Positions 1 through 6,987 of a stretch of DNA of 64,000 nt are shown one piece after another. The DNA is from Dyadobacter luteus (GTDB lineage: Bacteria > Bacteroidota > Bacteroidia > Cytophagales > Spirosomataceae), in the NCBI RefSeq assembly GCF_003383615.1, contig NZ_QNUL01000001.1:434001-498000 (forward strand), in the 5' to 3' direction. Within the stretch, counting starts at the first letter, position 1; each line of letters starts with the position of its first letter. The notes beneath the pieces were generated by a model. It had not been told where the DNA came from, did not search any database, and worked only from the letters and a program-made list of their open reading frames with translations. A program made the position numbers and the translations under genes.

Positions 1-919
1 ATACCTTGTCAACAACGGGCCTGATATCTGCTGACTCAATCAGTTTGGTAATCTGCTGAAGCTGTTTCCCATCTGCTCTCATAAACAGGAAAGAATACTG
101 CACGCCTAGTTTTTCTGCCTTCTTTCGTATGCCTGAACTGATCAGCGACAGGATTGTTTTGATATACCAGCGAGCACCTATCTCGCTTGCAAATGCTGGC
201 GTTGGCGGGCCGGATATGGAAATGAGCTTTCCGCCCGGTTTGAGTACATTCAGCGATTTTTTCAGTGTAGCTGTGTCCTGGCTGTTGAGCACCAGATCGT
301 AATCTTTCAGCACGTTCTCAAAATCCTCTTTTTTATAATCGATCAGAACATCGGCACCAAGACTTTTAAGGGTATCAAAACTCTTTTCGCTAGCTGTCGT
401 GGCGACGGTTGCCCCAAGGTATTTTGCCAGTTGAATAGCGATGGTGCCCACGCCTCCGGAACCAGCCTGTATAAAAACTTTCTGACCTTTTTGTATATTA
501 CCGATTTCAACAAGGGCCTGCCAGGCAGTTAATGCTACCAGGGGAATTGATGCAGCTTCTTCCATCGAAATATTCTTTGGTTTTAAAGCGACATCTTTTT
601 CATTGATAGCGATGTACTCGGCAAATGTTCCGATGCTAAAATCGGCAACACGCGCGTAAACCTGATCACCGACTTTGAGGTGTTTGACATTTTTTCCAAC
701 CTGTGTGATGACCCCGGCAGCATCGTGCCCCAGCGTCAACGGAAACTGATAAGGCAGGATCATTTTGAATTCACCCGACTTGATCTTTGAGTCCAGGAGA
801 TTTAAACCACTTGCATGCACCTCCACTAATACTTCATCGTCTTTGATCGATGGCTTGGGGACCTCAGCAAGTATAAGCCCTGCTTCTTTATCGTATTTTT
901 TGATTTGAAATGCTTTCAT
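1..919 (-). CDS. NAD(P)-dependent quinone oxidoreductase-like alcohol dehydrogenase (3' end beyond window)
   Basis: The reading frame opens with ATG at 917-919 (protein starts MKAFQIKKYDKEAG) and stays open to base 1, so the C-terminus lies outside the window; about 306 codons are visible. It shows the MDR-superfamily layout: a GroES-like N-terminal half with the GHDAAGVI segment, then a Rossmann half with an AGSGGVGTIAIQLAK dinucleotide loop. The usual catalytic zinc cysteine/histidine motif is absent, which fits the zinc-free quinone oxidoreductase (COG0604) group. It probably reduces quinones or enones with NADPH in the cytoplasm. It is the last visible gene of the minus-strand redox operon, 54 nt after the preceding dehydrogenase. 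The exact substrate cannot be read from sequence. Confidence 0.85.
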   Translation of the reverse strand, partial: MKAFQIKKYDKEAGLILAEVPKPSIKDDEVLVEVHASGLNLLDSKIKSGEFKMILPYQFPLTLGHDAAGVITQVGKNVKHLKVGDQVYARVADFSIGTFAEYIAINEKDVALKPKNISMEEAASIPLVALTAWQALVEIGNIQKGQKVFIQAGSGGVGTIAIQLAKYLGATVATTASEKSFDTLKSLGADVLIDYKKEDFENVLKDYDLVLNSQDTATLKKSLNVLKPGGKLISISGPPTPAFASEIGARWYIKTILSLISSGIRKKAEKLGVQYSFLFMRADGKQLQQITKLIESADIRPVVDKV

Positions 920-973
920 TTTTTTCTATTTGTTCATGAGATACAGTTCCTGTAATCTGCTTAGGTAAGAACA

Positions 974-1741
974 TTAACTCCTCAAAAGCTCATGGCTTTT
1001 CTTCGGATTGAGTATGCTAAAACCAATTTTGGGGAATAATCTGTTGATCACATTGAATATTTTCGCATCACCCACACGGATCGTTTGCTGGTCTTTCTGT
1101 AAACCATTGATAAGACCTTTTACCATATCTTCCACAGATATTTTTTTGTCGTTCCGATCTGCCGTCATTTCCGTGGCGACAAGCGGCGGGATCAGTTCAA
1201 ATACTTTGACATTGCTTCCGATGATCTTTAGGTGTTCACGAAGCGACACCGTGTAGAAGGCCAGTGCGGTTTTCGACGATGAATAGGTAGCTTCAATCAG
1301 CGACGGAGCTTCGCTCAATATTGATGTTGTATTAATAATTGCCGCTTCTTTTCTTGATTGTAACGTGCCCAAAAAAAGATTATTCAACCTGATCACCCCC
1401 ACGTAATTGACTTCCATTTCGTAGGCAGCACGCTCTGCATGCTTGTCATTTGCTATACCCAGATTTGACGGGGCAACAAGCACAGCTGCATTGTTGTACA
1501 GAATGTCAATGCCTCCTGACGCATTGACCTGTTCAAAAAGTGATTCGGCATCTGCGGCATTGCCTACATCACTTTTGATGGCAGTCAGCTTTGGATACAG
1601 CTTTTTAGCTGCATCCAGTTTCTGCTGATTTCTGCCGGTAATAATCACCCTCGCTCCAAGATCCAGAAACTGCTTTGCAGCTTCCAGACCAATTCCTGAT
1701 CCTCCACCGGTGATCAGGATTGTTTTACCTTTTATGTTCAT
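974..1741 (-). CDS. SDR-family oxidoreductase (DltE-like)
   Basis: A 255-residue classical short-chain dehydrogenase. The cofactor loop TGGGSGIG is near the N-terminus, NNAA follows strand 4, and the catalytic Ser and Tyr-x3-Lys (YSSSK) are present. Sequence style resembles COG3967 (DltE-type). I chose the ATG at 1739-1741 (MNIKGKTILITGG) because SDR proteins normally begin a few residues before the first strand. An in-frame start at 1765 would add eight residues and almost reach the upstream stop. It is cytoplasmic and NAD(P)H-dependent; substrate unknown. It lies 29 nt after a paralogous SDR and downstream of an Old Yellow Enzyme gene, so it likely acts on carbonyl products in the same response. 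Confidence 0.85.
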   Translation of the reverse strand: MNIKGKTILITGGGSGIGLEAAKQFLDLGARVIITGRNQQKLDAAKKLYPKLTAIKSDVGNAADAESLFEQVNASGGIDILYNNAAVLVAPSNLGIANDKHAERAAYEMEVNYVGVIRLNNLFLGTLQSRKEAAIINTTSILSEAPSLIEATYSSSKTALAFYTVSLREHLKIIGSNVKVFELIPPLVATEMTADRNDKKISVEDMVKGLINGLQKDQQTIRVGDAKIFNVINRLFPKIGFSILNPKKSHELLRS

Positions 1742-1770
1742 AACATTTTGTTTTAAAAAGTACACGATGA

Positions 1771-2499
1771 TTAGTGAGGGGCTTGCTCGAAAATCGGGTG
1801 AAGCATAGCATGGATTTTTTTAGTGTCTCCCACGGGGACTTCAAACTGGTTGAGCTCCAATGCTGCCAAAAAATCATCTGCTACTTGCGATGCTGGAATG
1901 CCGTTGGCGCCACCAATCTCTGCTGAAAATTCGGTATTGACCAAAGGCGGATACACTTCATAAATATTCAACTTTTCGTTTTCCGCGAAAGTGTCCCTTA
2001 AACCTTGGGTATAGCTATGAAGCGCCGCTTTGCTGGCTGAGTAGGTAGGCAGATATTTATTGGAGCGATACGCGGCTATGGATGAAATATTGACAACAGC
2101 AGCCTCCTGTTGTTGCAAAAGTTGCGGCAACACCAACGATGTAAAGTGAATAACGCTAATGTAATTGGTATTCATTTCCTGATAAGCTTTTTCCGCAGCA
2201 TTGTTATTGCTGTCGCTCAGATCGTTTAAAAACGCTGCGCCGGCATTGTTGATGATCATATTCAGCTCTGGATGCCCGGTTGCCAATTCACCGGCTATTC
2301 GTATACGCTCTGCTTCAATGGAAAGATCACCCTGAATCGCAACGACATTATCCAGTTCTTTCAACGCATTTTGAAGGCGCTCTTCATTACGTCCGTTGAT
2401 AATAACTTTGTTGCCCGCTGCGCTTAGTTTTTTGGCAATAGCCAATCCAATTCCCGCACTTCCGCCACTGATGAATACGGTGTTCGATGATGTTTTCAT
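1771..2499 (-). CDS. SDR-family oxidoreductase (DltE-like), paralogue of the next gene
   Basis: A 242-residue short-chain dehydrogenase with cofactor loop SGGSAGIG, NNAGA, and the catalytic set SS...YSASK. The first glycine motif begins about ten residues from the start, normal for the family. It is clearly paralogous to the SDR at 974-1741 (same motifs and spacing), so the pair probably arose by tandem duplication. The gap to the upstream ene-reductase gene is 27 nt and to the downstream SDR 29 nt, indicating one transcript. Likely an NAD(P)H-dependent carbonyl reductase; the substrate is not predictable. Confidence 0.85.
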   Translation of the reverse strand: MKTSSNTVFISGGSAGIGLAIAKKLSAAGNKVIINGRNEERLQNALKELDNVVAIQGDLSIEAERIRIAGELATGHPELNMIINNAGAAFLNDLSDSNNNAAEKAYQEMNTNYISVIHFTSLVLPQLLQQQEAAVVNISSIAAYRSNKYLPTYSASKAALHSYTQGLRDTFAENEKLNIYEVYPPLVNTEFSAEIGGANGIPASQVADDFLAALELNQFEVPVGDTKKIHAMLHPIFEQAPH

Positions 2500-2526
2500 A
2501 CTATGATTTTTAAAAATGTTATTGTG

Positions 2527-3621
2527 TTAATTATTCAATGTTGGGTAATCGGTATATCCTTTTTCTCCTGGTGTGTAAAAGGTGGCTTGATCCGGTTGGT
2601 TGAGCGGAGCATCGGTTTTGAAACGTTCTACCAGATCCGGATTGGCCAGGAAAGGAACGCCGAAGGATACCAGGTCTGCGTCACCTGCATCCAATACCAG
2701 ATTTGCCGATTCTTTGTTAAATGCCCTGTTAATGATGATTGTGCCGTTGTATATTTTACGGAAGTGTTTGGCAACCTGCTGAATTGCGTCGGCATTGCCT
2801 GTTACATCTGTGAACGGTTCAATCAAGTGGATATAAGCCAAACCGTAGCTATTGAGTCTGTTTACGATGTAATCATACAATGCAATAGTTTCATCGTCCA
2901 CCAGAATACCCATAATTCCATTCAGTGATGGATTCAGGCGTACTCCTACACGATTGATGTTCACTACTTCTTTTAATTCATCCAGTATATCAAATAGGAT
3001 GCGGGCACGGTTCTCGACTGTGCCACCGTACTCGTCCGTTCTCAGATTGCTGTTTTTTGAGAAAAACTGCTGCAGCAGGTATCCGTTGGCACCGTGCAAT
3101 TCCACACCATCGAATCCGGCCTTGAAAGCATTGATAGCCGCTTGTTTGAAATCGGCAACCGTTGTTTTGATATCTTCAATGCTCATTGGCTGCGGAGCCT
3201 CAGAGGGTTTAAGTCCTTCGGCAGTGAACACCTGCTGGTTCGGATTGACATCAGATGGCGCCAGCGGCCTGACGCCATCGTGCAGGTCAGGATGGGAGTA
3301 CGCTCCTGTATGCCACAGCTGAGCGAAAATGGTTCCGCCTGCCTGATGAACTGCTTTTGTTGTTAGTTTCCAGCCATCGATCTGTTCGGCAGTGTATATG
3401 CCCGGTACATTAATCACTCCGACAGCGTCTTTACTGATGAAAGTACCCTCCGTAATAAGCAGGCCGGCTGAGGCGCGTTGCTGATAATACCTTGCCGTTA
3501 GTTGTGTAGCTGCGTTTCCAGCGTTATCCGACCTCGAACGGGTCATGGGTGCCATCACCATGCGGTTCTGTAATGATGCTCCGTTGAGGTGGTAAGTGTC
3601 AAATAATGTTTCGTTGCGCAT
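2527..3621 (-). CDS. Alkene reductase, Old Yellow Enzyme family (NemA-like)
   Basis: A 364-residue FMN-dependent TIM-barrel ene-reductase. Supporting segments are APMTRSRSD near residue 25, LLITEGTFIS, the substrate-binding HGANGYLLQQF (His and Asn pair), RTDEYGGTVENRAR, and a C-terminal FMN phosphate-binding region. Family members reduce activated C=C bonds of enones, maleimides or nitroalkenes and nitrate esters, using NADPH. It is the first structural gene of the operon. Its promoter (TTTG, 20-nt spacer, TATATTTT) contains a TetR-type palindrome at 3653-3668, so it should be repressed by the adjacent TetR and induced by electrophiles. Confidence 0.92.
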   Translation of the reverse strand: MRNETLFDTYHLNGASLQNRMVMAPMTRSRSDNAGNAATQLTARYYQQRASAGLLITEGTFISKDAVGVINVPGIYTAEQIDGWKLTTKAVHQAGGTIFAQLWHTGAYSHPDLHDGVRPLAPSDVNPNQQVFTAEGLKPSEAPQPMSIEDIKTTVADFKQAAINAFKAGFDGVELHGANGYLLQQFFSKNSNLRTDEYGGTVENRARILFDILDELKEVVNINRVGVRLNPSLNGIMGILVDDETIALYDYIVNRLNSYGLAYIHLIEPFTDVTGNADAIQQVAKHFRKIYNGTIIINRAFNKESANLVLDAGDADLVSFGVPFLANPDLVERFKTDAPLNQPDQATFYTPGEKGYTDYPTLNN

Positions 3622-3652
3622 GTCTGTTTTTGTTATTTTCGAAATTATAAAA

Positions 3653-3668
3653 TATACTTTTTGGTCTA
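3653..3668 (-). promoter_or_regulatory. TetR-type operator inside the ene-reductase promoter
   Basis: Read on the minus strand the site is TAGAC-CAAAAA-GTATA, a near-palindrome 32-47 nt before the ene-reductase ATG. It lies between a TTTG (-33 type) and TATATTTT (-7 type) that are 20 nt apart, the Bacteroidota housekeeping spacing. An almost identical site lies the same distance before tetR. Operator function is inferred from this pairing. Confidence 0.65.
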
Positions 3669-3685
3669 TTTTGTGTCAAAAAAAA

Positions 3686-4276
3686 TTAGATGACGTATTG
3701 TTCCAGTTCGGCTTTAAGGCTTTTGATAAGCGATTGCATCGGCTTGGCAGTTTCCATCGTTCTGCACATCACGATACCACCTTCAATAGAGGCCATCAAT
3801 TTAAAAGCAAAAACCGAAGCATCAAGATTTGAAGAAAATTCTCCGTTATTGATCCCTTCTGAAAGCACATTGATAAGATCCTGCTGGCCGGCACGGAATA
3901 CACTTGCTATCTTTTGCTTGATAACCGGATAATTATCGTCCGCCTCCACTGCGGTGTTAAAAATTGGACAACCTCCTGATATATAAGTATCAATAGGATT
4001 TTTGTAAAAATCCAGAAATGCGAATATCTTTCCCTTTGCCGTTTTCTTATCGGCTACTGCCAGATGAATTTTGTCTGATATTTTCTTCAAAAGTAAATCG
4101 ACAACCTGAACTGAAAGATCCTCTTTATTTTCAAAATGCCCGTACAAACAGCCTTTTGTCAACCGCGTAGCTGCAAGCACATCATCTACACTCACACCCG
4201 AAATTCCCTTCTCGTTATAAAGCGGGCCGGCAGTTTCCAGTATAAATTGTTTTGTTTTTTCAGCTTTGGTAAGCAT
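3686..4276 (-). CDS. TetR/AcrR-family transcriptional repressor
   Basis: A 196-residue regulator. Residues about 10-55 form the TetR DNA-binding domain (ILETAGPLYNEKG ... LTKGCLYGHFENKEDL, with the conserved recognition helix ending in GxLYxHFxxKEDL). The C-terminal part is the divergent ligand/dimer domain. It lies directly upstream of the ene-reductase gene on the same strand, with 64 nt between. Matching palindromes at 4309-4324 and 3653-3668 suggest it controls itself and the redox operon. TetR proteins beside OYE/SDR genes commonly respond to reactive electrophiles; the ligand here is unknown. Confidence 0.9.
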   Translation of the reverse strand: MLTKAEKTKQFILETAGPLYNEKGISGVSVDDVLAATRLTKGCLYGHFENKEDLSVQVVDLLLKKISDKIHLAVADKKTAKGKIFAFLDFYKNPIDTYISGGCPIFNTAVEADDNYPVIKQKIASVFRAGQQDLINVLSEGINNGEFSSNLDASVFAFKLMASIEGGIVMCRTMETAKPMQSLIKSLKAELEQYVI

Positions 4277-4304
4277 AGTATGTTATAGGTTAAATATCCG
4301 CTCA

Positions 4305-4324
4305 CAAATATACCAAAAAGTTTA
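4305..4324 (-). promoter_or_regulatory. tetR promoter -7 element with overlapping TetR-type operator
   Basis: On the minus strand 4305-4312 reads TATATTTG, an exact TAnnTTTG box. It overlaps the pseudo-palindrome at 4309-4324, which reads TATAC-CAAAAA-GTTTA on the plus strand. The operator lies 33-48 nt before the tetR start, mirroring the site before the ene-reductase gene. This implies autorepression by blocking polymerase. Confidence 0.6.
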
Positions 4325-4530
4325 TTTTTAAAAACAATATTTTTAATTTTATAAAACTCGGCTGCCTCCACTTATTGGATTAAATTGAAAGAAGATGCAC
4401 AAAGCGCTACCCGTTATTGATTGATTACAATCATCTTACAATAAAAACACTCTACCAGCATTAAGGGACAGATTTTGTATGAAATTGAAAGCGTTCCGGC
4501 ATACCTAAACTGCAAGTGACAGTGCCAAGC
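4325..4530. other. Non-coding stretch upstream of tetR
   Basis: AT-rich leader followed by about 150 nt with no convincing reading frame. It should once have been contiguous with the Fic-like gene fragment now at 6802-6909, but no Fic-like continuation is visible on this side of the insertion sequence. Sequence beside the element has therefore probably been lost. Confidence 0.4.
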
Positions 4531-5199
4531 TAGTGTAATGATTTCAGAGATAATAAACTAAAATTATTATCTCTGTGGTATGGCCAGGATAGCACAACCC
4601 ATCCTAGCGAGTGAAGAAGACCGTCTGGAACTTCTTGTAATGAGCCGCTCTTTTAAAATAGAGAAACGATACAGCCAAACGGCAGAAGTAATCCTTTTGA
4701 GTCTGGAAGGAAAAGGATTGATGAGATCATTATCAGCACGGGTTTGACCCACCCTATTGTGAATAAATGGCGGCAACGGTTTCGCAGATTGGGCCTTGCC
4801 GGTTTGAAAGACGCTGCCAGGAGCGGTAAACCTGCCACGGTAACAGCCAGCCAAAAAGCGATGGTAATTCAAAAAGCCTGTGAGAAGCCTGATGGCGGCT
4901 ACACCAACTGGTCGCAGAGACGAATCGGACAGCAGGTAGGTATCAGCCAAACCAAGGTGCACCAGATTCTGAAGAAAGCAGACCTGAAACCGCACAAAAC
5001 AGAATACTGCTGTGGCAAAAGTCCTGATCCTGAATTTGAACAGAAGATGTTTAATATCGTGGGGCTATACATGAATCCACCGGAAAATGTGATTGTGGAT
5101 AACCTGGCGATCCATAAATATAAAAAAGTTAAAGAATGGTTAGTGGAATTGCAACCTTTTATTGGAGGAATTTATAAGGCAAAAGAATTTTACTTGATA

Positions 5200-5220
5200 T
5201 GGGGAATCTTCCATTCCCCA
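5200..5220. repeat. Short stem-loop in the IS3 element
   Basis: TGGGGAAT and ATTCCCCA pair around a 5-nt loop. It lies between the left terminal repeat and the larger hairpin at 5233-5277, downstream of orfB in the sense of transposase transcription. It may help stop transcription entering or leaving the element. Confidence 0.5.
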
Positions 5221-5232
5221 AACCCCTTGGAA

Positions 5233-5277
5233 CCTACCTATAATTGTGGTGCTTTTGGCACCATAATTATAGGTAGG
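5233..5277. repeat. Long stem-loop downstream of orfB in the IS3 element
   Basis: Two 20-nt arms (5233-5252 and 5258-5277) pair along their whole length, with one G-T wobble, around a TTTTG loop. This is longer than a normal intrinsic terminator and lacks a clear T tract on either strand. Possible roles are transcription insulation of the element or a small palindromic repeat acquired by it. Confidence 0.6.
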
Positions 5278-5306
5278 GCTTCATTGTAATTCATTGTTTT
5301 GAGCTG

Positions 5307-6146
5307 TTAAGCGGCATTTTTTCCGGTAGTCAGTTTTTCTTCAAAAGCCATAGGACTCAAATAACCTAGAGATGAATGTCTTCTCTTTCTGTTGTACCAC
5401 ACCTCAATAAATTCAAAAATTGCCAGTTTTGCCTCGTGTTTATTTTTAAATTCTTGGTGATAAACCATTTCTGTTTTTAGCGTTTTAAAAAAACTCTCAG
5501 CTGGTGCATTGTCCCAGCAATCTCCTTTTCTGCTCATACTCTGCGTAATAGGTAAGCCAATCAATTGCTTACGAAACTCACTGCACGCGTATTGGACGCC
5601 CCTGTCTGAGTGAAATAGTAATGGTTTATCTACGGGATAGCACTTTAAGGCCATTTTGAAAGCTGCCACGCTGGTATCTTCTGCTTTCATTGTTTCACTT
5701 AGTGCCCAACCCACCACCTTACGATTTGCAAGATCGAGTACTATTGTAAGATAAATCCAGCCCTCTCCGGTCCTGATATACGTTAAATCTGACACCCATT
5801 TTTCACCCATACATTTTGCTTCAAAATCTCTATTTAGATGATTTTCAGACACATAATAAGTATGATTGCTATCAGTAGTTTTGACTCGGTATTTCTTCCG
5901 GATAATACTTTTCAAACCAATTTTTCTCATCAGTCTGGCTACTCGTGGGCGCGATACATGAAAACCCTTGCCCTGAAGTTCCACCGTCACTCGCGGACTA
6001 CCGTAGCATCCTTTATTTTCATTATAAACTTCCCGGATATGATTGGATAGTTCGTTGTGCTCTCGGTGACGTTTACCAACTGGCTGTTTCAGCCAATAGT
6101 AAAAGCTACTGACGCTTTCGTTGAGCACCTTACACATCTTTGCCAC
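5307..6146 (-). CDS. IS3-family transposase OrfB (DDE integrase core)
   Basis: 279 residues from a GTG start (MAKMCKVLNESVSSFYYW). The HTH_21-like N-terminus (RVTVELQGKGFHVSRPRVARLMRKIGL) is followed by the rve integrase core: WVSDLTYIRT (first Asp), FHSDRGVQYAC (second Asp) and the DNAPAESFFKTLKTE block (Glu). The end WYNRKRRHSSLGYLSPMAFE is typical. All three catalytic residues are visible. In this family it is made as an OrfAB fusion by -1 frameshifting; here the junction is altered (see 6215-6228), so fusion synthesis is doubtful. Confidence 0.92.
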   Translation of the reverse strand: MAKMCKVLNESVSSFYYWLKQPVGKRHREHNELSNHIREVYNENKGCYGSPRVTVELQGKGFHVSRPRVARLMRKIGLKSIIRKKYRVKTTDSNHTYYVSENHLNRDFEAKCMGEKWVSDLTYIRTGEGWIYLTIVLDLANRKVVGWALSETMKAEDTSVAAFKMALKCYPVDKPLLFHSDRGVQYACSEFRKQLIGLPITQSMSRKGDCWDNAPAESFFKTLKTEMVYHQEFKNKHEAKLAIFEFIEVWYNRKRRHSSLGYLSPMAFEEKLTTGKNAA

Positions 6147-6162
6147 CGGATAGATTCCTTGA

Positions 6163-6489
6163 TTAGCTTCTATAAATCGGAACCGTTCCGTTCGCCCCTG
6201 GAAAAGATGCGTACCGGGCCCCGGCGGCCGCCTTTTTTAATATCTCGTGTTCAAGTTTTACTTCCCGCAGCTCCCTTTCTAATTGTCGGATCCGTTTTTG
6301 CTCCTCAGTCAAACCTTCAACTTTTTCTCGAAAATCTGGCTTATTGAAGCTTTTACGCCACTTACTAATGCGCCCTGCATCAAGGCCGAGCTCAGCTGCA
6401 GCTTCAGCAACGGAGCCTTTAGCTTCCGATAGCTCAACTGCCATTCTCTTGAAGGATTCGTCGAATACTCGTCGTTTTCTCATAGTCAA
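6163..6489 (-). CDS. IS3-family transposase OrfA (HTH), with altered C-terminus
   Basis: 108 residues. Residues 1-60 form the HTH_Tnp_1 domain (MRKRRVFDESFKRMAVEL ... GRISKWRKSF), followed by a leucine-zipper-like helix (LERELREVKLEHEILKK). The normal OrfA tail in this family continues KKAxxIFS. Here the frame instead runs AAAGARYASF, because a 14-bp GC-rich segment follows the slippery run. In another phase the tail VRIFSRGERNGSDL is still readable, supporting an insertion. OrfA alone may bind DNA but the mature fusion is probably not made. Confidence 0.85.
   Translation of the reverse strand: MTMRKRRVFDESFKRMAVELSEAKGSVAEAAAELGLDAGRISKWRKSFNKPDFREKVEGLTEEQKRIRQLERELREVKLEHEILKKAAAGARYASFPGANGTVPIYRS
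6215..6228 (-). other. 14-bp GC-rich insertion beside the OrfA/OrfB slippery site
   Basis: On the minus strand the run TTAAAAAAGGCG should be followed by GTACGCATC. Removing 14 GC-only bases restores OrfA ending KKAVRIFSRGERNGSDL and a standard -1 path from A_AAA_AAG into OrfB (...FRFIEANQGIYPVAKM). With the 14 bp present, a -1 shift runs into TAG. The insertion phase is ambiguous by a few bases. A sequencing or assembly fault cannot be excluded. Confidence 0.55.
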
Positions 6490-6801
6490 ATTTAGTTGAA
6501 ATATTAAATCTGCCTATATCTGCCTCCAAACAAATGTAGCAACGTCATAGCTGGCAAAAGAAAGATAAAACTACACTTCACGCCAACCTACTGCTCGTGG
6601 CTTAACCAGGTCGAGATATTTTTCAACATGCTATCAAAAGACGTACTAAAAGGAGGTGTCTGGAAATCAGTTGAACAGCTATCAGCACAACTAATCGAAT
6701 ATATTAAAACTTACAATCAGACAAGGGCCAGGCCATTCGCATGGACATACACCGGAAATCTAATATCAGTTAGTTAATTTACTTAAAAATCATTACACTA
6801 G

Positions 6802-6909
6802 GATGCCATTTGCTATACCTGATTCGCGTGCGAAAGCGATGGACACAGCAGCCACTTTTTCAATGGAATAAGTGAAGTTGGGCCAGTCTGAATGTTGCCA
6901 ATTATACAT
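6802..6909 (-). pseudogene. N-terminal fragment of a Fic-family (DUF4172) protein
   Basis: From ATG at 6907-6909 the minus strand encodes about 36 residues starting MYNWQHSDWPNF and ending SGIANGI, followed in the IS end by two codons and TAA. A start rich in Trp with WPNFTY resembles the DUF4172 head of stand-alone Fic/AMP-transferase proteins. The IS630 right end (TA at 6799-6800) cuts the frame. No remainder is visible on the other side of the element. Family assignment rests on this short segment only. Confidence 0.5.
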
Positions 6910-6913
6910 AGTA

Positions 6914-6938
6914 AGCCGATTAATCATTCTAATCGGCT
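6914..6938. terminator. Stem-loop between hxlR-type gene and fic fragment
   Basis: AGCCGATTA and TAATCGGCT pair perfectly around a 7-nt loop, between the stop of the regulator at 6988 and the fic fragment start at 6909. There is no strong T tract, so it may be a weak terminator for the regulator or a leader structure of the former fic gene. Confidence 0.4.
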
Positions 6939-6987
6939 CAAAACTATTCACGTAATTCTATAATCCATCAATATATCCTGCGAAAAA

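Larger units (their letters stand above)
5144..6547 (-). mobile_element. IS3-family insertion sequence (IS150-like), 1404 bp, 3-bp target duplication
   Basis: The element begins TGGAATTGCAACC at 5144 and ends ...GTAGCAACGTCA at 6547. The two ends form imperfect inverted repeats of about 33 bp, including a shared TTGGAGG core, and the tips follow the TG...CA rule of IS3 elements. The flanking TAG at 5141-5143 and 6548-6550 is the target duplication. It carries overlapping-phase orfA and orfB on the minus strand. Insertion into the IS630 transposase gene makes this the younger element. Confidence 0.9.
4580..6777 (+). pseudogene. IS630 transposase, frameshifted, internally deleted and split by an IS3 element
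   Basis: The 5' part starts at ATG 4580 (MARIAQPILASEEDR), shifts frame near 4711-4720 at an AAAAGG run, and continues as LTHPIVNKWRQRF. After YMNPPEN the protein jumps to VIVDNLAIHK, so roughly 80 central residues, including the first catalytic aspartate block, are missing. The 3' part resumes after the nested element as AGKRKIKLHFTPTY and carries NQVEIFFN, ending at TAA 6775-6777. Removing 5144-6547 plus one TAG triplet restores ...KEWLAGKRKIK... in frame. It cannot encode an active DDE enzyme. The A_AAA_G run could have been a -1 slippery site, but a plain deletion is equally possible. Confidence 0.88.
4533..6798 (+). mobile_element. IS630-family remnant, interrupted by a nested IS3-family element
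   Basis: The ends are matching terminal inverted repeats (GTGTAATGATTT at 4533-4544 and its complement at 6787-6798), each flanked by TA (4531-4532 and 6799-6800), the target used by the IS630/Tc1 superfamily. Without the nested element and its duplicated triplet the copy is about 859 bp, shorter than usual IS630 elements because part of the transposase has been deleted. It sits between tetR and an hxlR-type gene and truncates a Fic/DUF4172 gene at its right end. Confidence 0.85.

Noticed and set aside
6211..6232. GC-rich block in the IS3 element as cloning-vector polylinker
   Set aside because: It contains GCGGCCGC and GGGCCC, but no other vector-like sequence flanks it, and it sits exactly at the frameshift junction of a natural element.
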